Assembly: GCA_023428655.1 (NCBI GenBank)
Contig: JAEYXC010000346.1
Span: 1 to 8,153, forward strand
Direction of reading: 5' to 3'
DNA: 8,153 bases
From: Bacillota bacterium
GTDB lineage: Bacteria; Bacillota; Clostridia; Lachnospirales; Lachnospiraceae
In this document: one piece after another, positions 1 through 5,325 of the stretch
Layout: each line of letters starts with the position of its first letter
Numbering within the stretch: the stretch's first letter is position 1
Notes under the pieces: model-generated
What the model was told of the DNA's origin: nothing
The model's database searches: none
Seen by the model: only the letters and a program-made list of their open reading frames with translations
Translations under genes and position numbers: made by a program

Positions 1-67
1 GAGACGGGATTCGAACCCGCGACCCTCGCCTTGGCAAGGCGATACTCCACCACTGAGCCACTCGCGC
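1..67 (-). tRNA. tRNA-Gly (anticodon GCC), 3' end cut by window edge
   Basis: Read on the minus strand, the sequence folds as a tRNA. The acceptor 5' strand is GCGCGAG (67-61). The D stem is GCTC/GAGT. The anticodon stem TCGCC/GGCGA encloses the loop TTGCCAA, giving anticodon GCC, which reads glycine codons GGC and GGU. The T arm is GCGGG/CCCGT around TTCGAAT. Only the first three bases (CTC) of the 3' acceptor strand are present; the remaining four, the discriminator base and any CCA lie beyond position 1. The gene has its own upstream promoter at 110-138. Confidence 0.95.
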
Positions 68-112
68 ATTATGTTCTGTGCTTGTTTGGTTTGCTTAAGC
101 ACAAGACATAAT
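68..112. repeat. Inverted repeat between tRNA 5' end and its -10 box
   Basis: The arm ATTATGTTCTGTGCTT (68-83) and the arm AAGCACAAGACATAAT (97-112) are complementary at 14 of 16 positions around a 13-nt loop. The repeat begins at the base next to the mature tRNA 5' end and runs into the -10 hexamer, so it spans the predicted start site. In RNA only the part from about 103 onward would be transcribed, leaving a stem of about 7 bp in the tRNA leader. Its role is unknown; it could be an operator or a 5'-leader hairpin. Confidence 0.5.
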
Positions 113-138
113 ATACTATAGATTTGACCTAATGTCAA
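110..138 (-). promoter_or_regulatory. Sigma-A-type promoter for tRNA-Gly
   Basis: On the minus strand a perfect -35 hexamer TTGACA (138-133) is followed by a 17-nt spacer and a -10 hexamer TATATT (115-110, five of six consensus bases). Transcription would start near 103, about 36 nt before the mature tRNA 5' end. A strong promoter is what a stable RNA gene would be expected to have. Confidence 0.75.
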
Positions 139-193
139 TACCTTCGGATGAAAATTTTTGAGTTTTTATTATAATTTATATTGTATGTGTAAT

Positions 194-958
194 TTAACCA
201 ATTGATATGGTGCAGACATACTCATTGTTCTGGAACTGTCTATTCTTTAGAGCATCCGATTTGTTTAAGGATAAGTCCACCCACAATTCCTCTGCTGTAA
301 GTAAGAGATTAGCCATCATAATTCCCATATCGATCATCTTATTGTAGTCCAATGCTTTTGCTATAAGAAGGTTCTTCTTCGCAAATACATGAATACGGTT
401 CGAATATACCACAAAGCGCCAGGGTTGGCTGTTGAAGGCGGACGGAGCAAGGCGGGCAGCAGCCAGAACCTGCTTGATATCCGGGGTAACATCCTCCTTA
501 TAGACGATGATTTCCTCCTCAGGGAGACGTTTTGCCTCGGTGAGCTCTCTGGTTAAGGGGGACTTGGTTTTCCCGAAAGCTAAGGCTACCACATATTCAT
601 ATTTCATTGTAGCCTTCAGACCACTTCCCGGATAGGCTACAAGGAAGCAGGTGCCAAGGCCTTTTGCAGTGAGATACAAGTTGATCTGCTGCATCAGATA
701 ACCGGCATTCAGCATATAATCCTCCTTGGGTTCGGAGGAGATGCATAGGTAATAAGGGGCCTTTACATTAAAGGGACCATAGAAGCCTTGCTTTGCTTCA
801 ATGTTACTAACTAATTTAAATTCTACCGCTATCCCTTCCATAAGCATGGGAAGGTTGTTCGCATAATCTAAGAGATCAGCGATAATTTCCCAATCCAGCT
901 TCTCCTGCTTGAAGTGCCGGATGGATCTTCTTGAGAATATAGCTTCAAATGAATTCAT
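194..958 (-). CDS. TM1586-type nitroreductase family protein
   Basis: This encodes about 254 aa of a putative FMN-dependent nitroreductase of the compact TM1586 type, in which two nitroreductase-like halves are joined in one chain. The N-terminal motif FEAIFSRRSIRHF (residues 4-16) is the usual flavin-phosphate-contacting Arg/Ser region. GLGTCFL lies near 100-106, and APSAFNSQPWRF (171-182) is the second diagnostic block. The natural substrate is unknown; the family reduces nitro or quinone compounds with NAD(P)H, presumably in the cytoplasm. A GTG start at 982 would overlap the preceding araC-type stop codon but has no ribosome binding site. The ATG at 958 is preferred because AGGAAGAGGG lies upstream and the N-terminal motif begins right after it. 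It follows the AraC-type gene by 20 nt, so the two are probably cotranscribed. No clear terminator follows the stop, so read-through toward the tRNA is possible. Confidence 0.85.
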   Translation of the reverse strand: MNSFEAIFSRRSIRHFKQEKLDWEIIADLLDYANNLPMLMEGIAVEFKLVSNIEAKQGFYGPFNVKAPYYLCISSEPKEDYMLNAGYLMQQINLYLTAKGLGTCFLVAYPGSGLKATMKYEYVVALAFGKTKSPLTRELTEAKRLPEEEIIVYKEDVTPDIKQVLAAARLAPSAFNSQPWRFVVYSNRIHVFAKKNLLIAKALDYNKMIDMGIMMANLLLTAEELWVDLSLNKSDALKNRQFQNNEYVCTISIG

Positions 959-978
959 CTTATCGATTACCCTCTTCC

Positions 979-1848
979 TCACTCGCTGGCAGCATTTTTG
1001 TGCATGGCTCTCTTCTTATAATAAAGTGGTGAGATGCCATAATATTTCTTGAATAGCTTGCTGAAATGATATACATCATCATAGCCAACCTGATTGGCAA
1101 TGCTTTTGATGCTACCACTGTTGGAATTGAGCAAGATATCCTTTGCTTTCTCCAAGCGAATCTTTATTAAATAGTTGATCGGTGACTCCCCTGTCTCCTC
1201 CTTGAATATCTTGGAGATATAAACAGGGCTCAGATACATATTATGTGCAATCTGTTCCAAAGATATCTTATGTTCATAATTTTCATTGAGGTAATTAATG
1301 ATGCGGTTGACAGCATAGCTTTTGTTATAGGATTCGAAATTGCAGCCCTTTTGTTCGCATTGATCAATTTGAGCTATTTCTCTCATAACCAGTAACAGCA
1401 TCTGCATAAGGTGCGTCTTGAACATGAAATATCTGCCAATCTGATTGCTTTCTCTCTCGGCTATCATAGCATAACAATGCATGGAAAGCTCCTGCTTTAG
1501 TTCCGCTGTCGTATGTAGGATACAACCACCATCGGGAAAATCAATGGAATTCGGAGCCATATTCTTGAAATGAAAATCAGTGAAGCCGGAGATAAATTCT
1601 ATCGTAGGTTCCTTAGGATTGGTGATAATGTGGGTATGCTTTACTCCCGGATTACAGATGATTAGATCGCCTGCCTCAACCTCGAGTTCTTTCCCTTCCA
1701 CTAGATACTTCCCTTTTCCGGACAAAACATAAGCAAGTTCCGTAAAGTCATGGTCATGATATACACCTTCATTCACCATCTTGACCTTTGAAACATAGAA
1801 AACAGTCGGATTAAAGTCATTGTACGTTAAATCATAATCACAAGCCAT
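979..1848 (-). CDS. AraC-family transcriptional regulator with N-terminal cupin domain
   Basis: A 289-aa AraC/XylS-type regulator of normal family length. The N-terminal part (about residues 25-90) is a cupin-like sensor domain with HDHDFTE (31-37) and a glycine-rich SGKGKYLVEG strand. The C-terminal 100 residues hold two helix-turn-helix motifs: one around 195-223 (ISLEQIAHNMYLSPVYISK, then FKEETGESP) and one around 246-274 (SIKSIANQVGYDDVYHFSK, then FKKYYGISP). The second is the standard AraC signature. The frame is open from an ATG at 1869, but the ATG at 1848 is preferred because GGAGG lies 4 nt upstream. Its effector is unknown. The nitroreductase gene 20 nt downstream on the same strand is the most likely target or operon partner, and autoregulation is plausible. 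It is divergent from mutY. Confidence 0.9.
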   Translation of the reverse strand: MACDYDLTYNDFNPTVFYVSKVKMVNEGVYHDHDFTELAYVLSGKGKYLVEGKELEVEAGDLIICNPGVKHTHIITNPKEPTIEFISGFTDFHFKNMAPNSIDFPDGGCILHTTAELKQELSMHCYAMIAERESNQIGRYFMFKTHLMQMLLLVMREIAQIDQCEQKGCNFESYNKSYAVNRIINYLNENYEHKISLEQIAHNMYLSPVYISKIFKEETGESPINYLIKIRLEKAKDILLNSNSGSIKSIANQVGYDDVYHFSKLFKKYYGISPLYYKKRAMHKNAASE

Positions 1849-1916
1849 ATAGCCTCCATATGTTAACAAGCAAGAAGAAATTTTGTCCTATCTATGAAGT
1901 CGGACATAACAAAGTT

Positions 1917-1946
1917 ATTATAACATTAGTGATCTGAATAGGTAAA
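1917..1946 (-). promoter_or_regulatory. Predicted promoter of the AraC-type regulator / nitroreductase operon
   Basis: On the minus strand a perfect TATAAT -10 (1922-1917) is preceded by an 18-nt spacer and TTTACC (1946-1941, four of six -35 bases). The start site would be near 1910, giving a leader of about 60 nt. The octamer GGACAAAA occurs on the same strand on both sides (1888-1881 and 1984-1977), at about +22 and -67. Confidence 0.55.
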
Positions 1947-2128
1947 TGAATTTTTAAAATAAATTATCGGATTTGATTTTGTCCTTTAAAGAGATGAAGC
2001 ATCAAGCTTTTTCTATTGTATCATGCGAGAAAGAATAAGTGCAATACCGTTTTGGACCTATCCGTAAAGCAATTGCTATTTTTTATTTTATGAACCTATT
2101 GATGGGAAAATCGGGATAAATTAGGCGG

Positions 2129-2157
2129 TTGCTAGCGTCCAATAAATAAGGTAAAAT
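2129..2157 (+). promoter_or_regulatory. Predicted promoter of mutY
   Basis: TTGCTA (2129-2134, four of six -35 bases), a 17-nt spacer and TAAAAT (2152-2157, five of six -10 bases) lie 64 nt before the chosen mutY start codon. Spacing is optimal. No operator-like palindrome is seen next to it. Confidence 0.55.
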
Positions 2158-2221
2158 GAGAGGATGGCAGTTAGCTGTAAACACAATGGATTATTAAGCT
2201 GCTTATATGAGGAGAAGTAAT

Positions 2222-3292
2222 ATGTCATATGATTATAAAGAGGTTGTACCCTATCTACTCCACTGGTTTGACTATAACGCAAGAATTCTGGCATGGAGGG
2301 AGAATCCAAAGCCCTATTATGTCTGGATATCGGAGATTATGCTGCAGCAGACTAGGGTGGAGGCTGTAAAGAGTTATTTTGATCGGTTCACAAGAGAATT
2401 ACCGGATATTCAAAGCCTTGCCAATGCCAAGGAGGATAAGCTTTTAAAGCTATGGGAGGGACTGGGTTATTACAGCAGGGTCCGTAATTTGCAAAAAGCA
2501 GCAATTATCCTTATGGAGAGCTATGGAGGTGAGCTACCGGCAAGCTATGAGGAACTCCTGGCCCTACCGGGGATCGGAGAATATACGGCCGGAGCCATCG
2601 CTTCCATCGCCTTCGGATTATCGGTACCCGCTGTGGATGGAAATGTCCTTCGCGTCATGAAACGAATCGCCGGAAGCTTTGACGATATAACGAAAACGGC
2701 TGTGAAGAAGGAGCTGTGGAGGGACATTAAGGATATTATTCCGGAGGATCGCCCCGGAGATTTCAACCAATCGCTGATGGAGCTTGGGGCCACCGTCTGT
2801 CTTCCCAATGGGAAACCACTTTGTGAGCAGTGTCCGGTTATGCATCTTTGCAAGGCCTATCATGAGGATACGATGCTGTTGCTGCCGGTAAAACCGCAGA
2901 AGAAGGAGAGACGTAAGGAGGATAGGACCATCCTTCTACTAGAGTATCAGGACCGATATGCTATCCGAAAGAGGATGGAGAAGGGCTTGTTGTATGGCCT
3001 TTGGGAGCTTCCGGGTATTGAGAGCAAGGTTAATAAGGAGAAGATCTTACAGCTTTTAACGGATTTTGGAATGGACTCCATTGAAATTACTCCAATGAAG
3101 GAAGCGAAGCATATTTTCTCCCATGTGGAATGGGATATGTCCGGCTATCACATCCGCCTGAAGGAGCTCCCTACGGAGTATTCGAAGGAAAATTCAATCG
3201 TCTGGGCCAGTACCTCGGAATTAACGGATATTTATAGTATACCGAATGCTTTCATGGCATTTACCAAAGATATCAAACATAAGAAAAATTAG
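2222..3292 (+). CDS. mutY: Adenine DNA glycosylase MutY
   Basis: A 356-aa MutY, full length for the family. It removes adenine mispaired with 8-oxoguanine, the last line of the GO base-excision repair system. SEIMLQQT (37-44) carries the catalytic Glu38. The helix-hairpin-helix LPGIGEYTAGAI spans 115-126, and VDGNV holds catalytic Asp139. Four cysteines (193, 201, 204, 210) ligate the 4Fe-4S cluster. Their spacing is C-X7-C-X2-C-X5-C, one residue longer in the first gap than the X6 of E. coli MutY; I believe this CLPNG-type form occurs in other Clostridia. The C-terminal Nudix-like domain (about 235-350) has the 8-oxoguanine-sensing FSH loop at 299-301. The ATG at 2222 is chosen over 2207 because AGGAG lies 7 nt upstream. 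A lipoprotein gene follows 86 bp later. Confidence 0.96.
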   Translation: MSYDYKEVVPYLLHWFDYNARILAWRENPKPYYVWISEIMLQQTRVEAVKSYFDRFTRELPDIQSLANAKEDKLLKLWEGLGYYSRVRNLQKAAIILMESYGGELPASYEELLALPGIGEYTAGAIASIAFGLSVPAVDGNVLRVMKRIAGSFDDITKTAVKKELWRDIKDIIPEDRPGDFNQSLMELGATVCLPNGKPLCEQCPVMHLCKAYHEDTMLLLPVKPQKKERRKEDRTILLLEYQDRYAIRKRMEKGLLYGLWELPGIESKVNKEKILQLLTDFGMDSIEITPMKEAKHIFSHVEWDMSGYHIRLKELPTEYSKENSIVWASTSELTDIYSIPNAFMAFTKDIKHKKN

Positions 3293-3310
3293 CTAATTTT
3301 GCAAATTAGC
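3292..3310. repeat. Perfect 8-bp stem-loop just after mutY
   Basis: GCTAATTT (3292-3299) and AAATTAGC (3303-3310) form a perfect 8-bp inverted repeat around TGC, starting in the last base of the mutY stop codon. No T-run follows, so it is a poor intrinsic terminator. It ends one base before the TTGTAA -35 of the next gene, so it could instead be an operator or an mRNA 3' stabiliser. Confidence 0.45.
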
Positions 3311-3311
3311 A

Positions 3312-3339
3312 TTGTAAAATAGGACAAATGTGCTATGAT
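3312..3339 (+). promoter_or_regulatory. Predicted promoter of the SH3b lipoprotein gene
   Basis: TTGTAA (3312-3317, four of six -35 bases) with a 16-nt spacer and TATGAT (3334-3339, five of six -10 bases). The start would be near 3346, giving a leader of about 33 nt. It lies directly downstream of the 3292-3310 palindrome. Confidence 0.5.
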
Positions 3340-3378
3340 AATAAAGGTATTTATATGATATGAGTTGGAGTGTGGATT

Positions 3379-3918
3379 ATGAAAAAAGGCTTAATATTGA
3401 TTATTATATTTACTGTATTAACGATGACGGGCTGTGGAGACAAGGGACAGATGACAAACTTTATTCCGACACCGGCTCCCGAGTCAGAGGAAAGCAGTGA
3501 TACAGGTGAGGATTTATCAGAGGATGAAACCACGGACAACGGTTCTGAAGCACCGGAAGGGCAGGATGAGGAAACGCCCTCGAAGAAGCCGCTACATGTA
3601 GGAGAGACCACCACCATGTATGTGAAGCTGGATAAGTATGATGCGATATTGAATGTAAGAGCTACTCCTTCTAGAGATGGAGATGTAGTTGGATTTCTTG
3701 TGCATACAGAGAAGGTAGCAGTAATTGAAATCGTTGACGGATGGGCAAGCTTTGCTCAAGGAGGCGAGATACGCTACGTGAGTGCAGATTATCTGGTAGA
3801 TGAACGACCGGAATATATTAAACCACCGACACCTACCAAACAACCTTCACCGACCAGTAAACCGGCTCAGAATAACACACCGGCTGAGGATACGGAGGAA
3901 GCACCACCGGAGATATAA
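3379..3918 (+). CDS. Small lipoprotein with acidic linker and bacterial SH3 (SH3b) domain
   Basis: A 179-aa predicted exported lipoprotein. The first 18 residues (MKK followed by a hydrophobic stretch) end at TMTGC, a slightly atypical lipobox with Cys19 as the lipidated residue. Residues 29-70 are a low-complexity linker rich in Glu, Asp, Pro, Ser and Thr, probably spanning the cell wall. Residues about 78-140 look like an SH3b domain: LNVRATPS (90-97), then GWASF (120-124) and YVSADYL (132-138). Such domains bind peptidoglycan or other cell-surface ligands. The tail (143-179) is Pro/Thr-rich and unstructured. No catalytic domain is present, so the precise function is unknown. GTG at 3370 in the same frame is disfavoured because GGAG lies 8 nt before the ATG at 3379. 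The 3' end overlaps the convergent lysR-type gene by 52 bp. Confidence 0.8.
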   Translation: MKKGLILIIIFTVLTMTGCGDKGQMTNFIPTPAPESEESSDTGEDLSEDETTDNGSEAPEGQDEETPSKKPLHVGETTTMYVKLDKYDAILNVRATPSRDGDVVGFLVHTEKVAVIEIVDGWASFAQGGEIRYVSADYLVDERPEYIKPPTPTKQPSPTSKPAQNNTPAEDTEEAPPEI

Positions 3919-4784
3919 TTCATAAATTTTTGCATCGAATCAGAGAGGTAGGCATTTTTGCAATAGGAAAAGCCGACCTCTCTTTTATGAATCGGAGTTT
4001 TCAGAGGGATTTGAATAAGAGTTCCTTCTTCCAACTCCTGCTTCACAAATTCTTTGATAACACAAGCAACCCCCAGGCTGGTTTTAGCAAATTCAATTAA
4101 GAGATCCATGCTGCTGATCTCTAGAATATGATTTGGCTCGATGGAGTTCGTCTTAAGATAGTTATCAATATATTTTCTAGAGACATTTTCTTTATCCATC
4201 AGCATAATATTGGCACAGGAGAATATATCAGGGCTATGCTCCCGAAGCATCAGATTATCTAAGTAGGATTTTGTTGCTACAAAGATATCCTCAATCTGAC
4301 CAAGGGAATAGAAATGGAAGGCATCACCTTCCGGCTTGGCAATCAGTCCGAGATCCAGAGCATTATTCTCCAGAAGCTTCATCGTATGTGTTGAGGACTG
4401 ATTATCGATGGTAATCTTAATATGTGGATTCTCCTTAACAAATCCATTCAGATAAGGCAGGAGAAGATATTTACATAAGGTGGTACTGGCGCCGATACGA
4501 AGATGACCAATCCCGAGCTCCTGCACATGTCTAAGATTGTTCTCCCCGCATTTGAGGGTATCAAAGGCACTTTTGGTATATTCATAAAGGAGTTTTCCTT
4601 CATCGGTTAATTTCACACCGCGAGAGCTACGAATAAATAATAGCACACCTAGATTTTCTTCCAGACTTTGGATCGATTTACTGACGGCGGGTTGACTGAT
4701 GTAAAGCTGTTTTGCAGCTTTGGATATATTCCCGGCCTCTGAAACGCAATTAAATATGTAATATAAGGATAGATTTTGCTCCAT
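3867..4784 (-). CDS. LysR-family transcriptional regulator, candidate regulator of the leu operon
   Basis: A 305-aa LysR-type regulator. The N-terminal winged helix-turn-helix is typical: GNISKAAKQLYISQPAVSKS (18-37), then LEENLG, LLFIR and LTDEG up to residue 63. The rest (about 92-290) is the periplasmic-binding-protein-like effector domain, beginning GHLRIGAS. The ATG at 4784 has AGGAG 8 nt upstream. It is divergent from leuB across 593 bp, the classic arrangement in which a LysR protein controls its neighbour. A 17-bp LysR-type palindrome sits at 4815-4831. Leucine-pathway intermediates are a possible effector, by inference only. Family-like sequence continues to FMNYI; the last 13 residues or so lie antisense to the lipoprotein gene and probably arose by loss of an earlier stop codon. 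Confidence 0.92.
   Translation of the reverse strand: MEQNLSLYYIFNCVSEAGNISKAAKQLYISQPAVSKSIQSLEENLGVLLFIRSSRGVKLTDEGKLLYEYTKSAFDTLKCGENNLRHVQELGIGHLRIGASTTLCKYLLLPYLNGFVKENPHIKITIDNQSSTHTMKLLENNALDLGLIAKPEGDAFHFYSLGQIEDIFVATKSYLDNLMLREHSPDIFSCANIMLMDKENVSRKYIDNYLKTNSIEPNHILEISSMDLLIEFAKTSLGVACVIKEFVKQELEEGTLIQIPLKTPIHKREVGFSYCKNAYLSDSMQKFMNYISGGASSVSSAGVLF
3942..3986 (+). terminator. Terminator-like hairpin for the lipoprotein gene, inside lysR coding sequence
   Basis: AGAGAGGTAGGC (3942-3953) pairs with GCCGACCTCTCT (3972-3983) with one A-G mismatch. Inside this, TTTT (3955-3958) can pair with AAAA (3968-3971). A short T tract overlaps the end of the stem (CTCTTTT). It lies 24 bp past the lipoprotein stop and is the only strong hairpin there. 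In the minus-strand sense the same bases encode the conserved C-terminal part of the LysR protein. Confidence 0.5.
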
Positions 4785-4814
4785 TGCAAATGCTCCTTTG
4801 AGATAGAATTGTGA

Positions 4815-4831
4815 TATAACATATTGTTATA
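4815..4831. promoter_or_regulatory. LysR-type operator palindrome (T-N11-A)
   Basis: TATAACATATTGTTATA is a perfect 7-bp inverted repeat around TAT and contains the LysR-type T-N11-A pattern (T4817, A4829). It is centred at 4823. That is about 65 bp upstream of the start site predicted for the plus-strand promoter at 4854-4881, the usual LysR recognition-site position. It also falls about 27 bp downstream of the lysR start predicted from 4857-4886, so it could serve activation of leu and autorepression together. Confidence 0.6.
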
Positions 4832-4853
4832 ACTGATATTAATAATATGTATT

Positions 4854-4881
4854 TTGATTATACCAGATTGTATGCTACAAT
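4854..4881 (+). promoter_or_regulatory. Predicted distal leu operon promoter, divergent from lysR
   Basis: TTGATT (4854-4859, four of six -35 bases), a 16-nt spacer and TACAAT (4876-4881, five of six -10 bases). The start would be near 4888. The suboptimal -35 and spacing fit an activator-dependent promoter. If used, it gives leuB a leader of about 490 nt. The start site is predicted only. Confidence 0.45.
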
Positions 4882-4886
4882 GGCAA
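4857..4886 (-). promoter_or_regulatory. Predicted lysR promoter
   Basis: On the minus strand, TTGCCA (4886-4881, five of six), an 18-nt spacer and a perfect TATAAT (4862-4857). A TGG just before the -10 gives an extended -10 (TGN). The start would be near 4850, about 65 nt before the lysR start codon. It overlaps the predicted divergent plus-strand promoter almost completely. Confidence 0.65.
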
Positions 4887-4952
4887 TAGAAATGTACGCA
4901 ACGAAAGTACGTAGAATGTATGCTACATAAGAACATAGAATAAATCGATCGC

Positions 4953-4987
4953 AATATAATTATCGAATGAAACGATCGAATTATATT
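4953..4987 (+). repeat. Stem-loop in the leuB leader (upstream)
   Basis: AATATAATTATCG (4953-4965) pairs with CGAT (4973-4976) and AATTATATT (4979-4987) around the loop AATGAAA, with a 2-nt CG bulge on the right side. This gives 13 bp in all, mostly A-T. It lies within the predicted leuB leader and is not followed by a T-run, so it is not a terminator. Confidence 0.5.
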
Positions 4988-5029
4988 TAATGATTCAAAA
5001 GCAACGAAGGTGCTATCTTGATAGGCCTG

Positions 5030-5059
5030 AAGTGATTACGAGTATACTCGCAATAGCTT
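5030..5059 (+). repeat. Stem-loop with 12-bp palindrome at its tip in the leuB leader
   Basis: The arm AAGTGATTACGAG (5030-5042) and the arm CTCGCAATAGCTT (5047-5059) enclose a TATA loop. They pair at 11 of 13 positions (ten Watson-Crick, one G-U) with two isolated mismatches. The tip CGAGTATACTCG (5039-5050) is a perfect palindrome. Two interruptions at separate positions are more typical of an RNA stem with internal loops than of a protein operator. Confidence 0.5.
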
Positions 5060-5100
5060 ACTATGATCAGAGTGTCAAAGCCCTGTTTCAATTTGTCGAC

Positions 5101-5295
5101 GTCAATTTGCACAATTCAATTCTTTTATTAAGGTGATACAAACATGGTTTAGTGAGCAACTGTATGAAGTCGTTGGTACTTAGAACCCGTCATTTGGGTT
5201 CTTATGTACCACTACGTACTTCATCCAAGCGAAAGCGTGTTGCGAATAAACTATGTTTCGTATCACAATTATTAATAGTAATTGTGCAAATTGAC
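5101..5295 (+). repeat. 195-nt long imperfect inverted repeat / structured element upstream of leuB
   Basis: The outer arms GTCAATTTGCACAATT (5101-5116) and AATTGTGCAAATTGAC (5280-5295) are perfectly complementary over 16 bp. Inside, GTGATAC (5133-5139) pairs with 5260-5266, AAACATGGTTTA (5140-5151) with 5247-5258 (one G-U), and GCAAC (5156-5160) with 5239-5243. Further in, ATGAAGT (5164-5170) pairs with 5218-5224, CGT (5171-5173) with 5214-5216, TGGTAC (5174-5179) with 5206-5211, and AGAACCC (5182-5188) with 5196-5202. The terminal loop is GTCATTT. A side hairpin at 5226-5239 is capped by a GAAA tetraloop. More than 60 base pairs form in total. The GNRA loop and G-U pair favour folding as plus-strand RNA. 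No T-run follows, so it is not a terminator. It could be a leader RNA or a MITE-like insertion. Confidence 0.75.
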
Positions 5296-5296
5296 A

Positions 5297-5325
5297 TTGA
5301 AAATATATACTTGAGCTTTGATACT
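5297..5325 (+). promoter_or_regulatory. Weak candidate proximal leuB promoter
   Basis: TTGAAA (5297-5302, five of six) with a 17-nt spacer and GATACT (5320-5325, four of six) lies just after the long inverted repeat. A perfect TTGACA (5291-5296) overlaps the right end of that repeat but has no fitting -10 at 16-18 nt. If this promoter is the real one, the upstream structures are not in the leuB mRNA. Confidence 0.3.

Larger units (their letters stand above)
1849..2221. other. Divergent intergenic region between araC-type gene and mutY
   Basis: This 373-bp AT-rich stretch holds no convincing reading frame. It carries the minus-strand promoter of the AraC-type gene (1917-1946) and a plus-strand promoter for mutY (2129-2157). 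It also has two TTTTGTCC octamers (1881-1888 and 1977-1984) and a small hairpin, AGATGAAGC (1992-2000) against GCTTTTTCT (2006-2014) with one mismatch. The hairpin has no upstream plus-strand gene to terminate. Confidence 0.6.

Noticed and set aside
193..208. GTG start at 982 for the nitroreductase, giving a 4-bp stop/start overlap with the AraC-type gene
   Set aside because: There is no ribosome binding site before it, while the ATG at 958 has a purine-rich AGGAAGAGGG upstream and starts right at the conserved N-terminal motif.
1992..2014. Hairpin followed by T-rich sequence as a plus-strand terminator
   Set aside because: The stem is short with a mismatch, the T-run is part of the stem itself, and there is no plus-strand gene upstream to terminate.
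2121..2309. Minus-strand 62-aa frame over the mutY start region
   Set aside because: It overlaps the mutY promoter and start, has no family-like sequence and is antisense to a clear gene.
2798..2853. Damaged iron-sulfur motif in MutY because the first cysteine gap is X7
   Set aside because: All four cysteines are present, and the longer first gap is, as far as I know, an ordinary variant in clostridial MutY proteins.
5101..5295. Long inverted repeat as an intrinsic terminator or attenuator
   Set aside because: Neither strand has a T-run after the stem: the plus side continues ATTGAAAATATA and the minus side GTCGACAAATTG.
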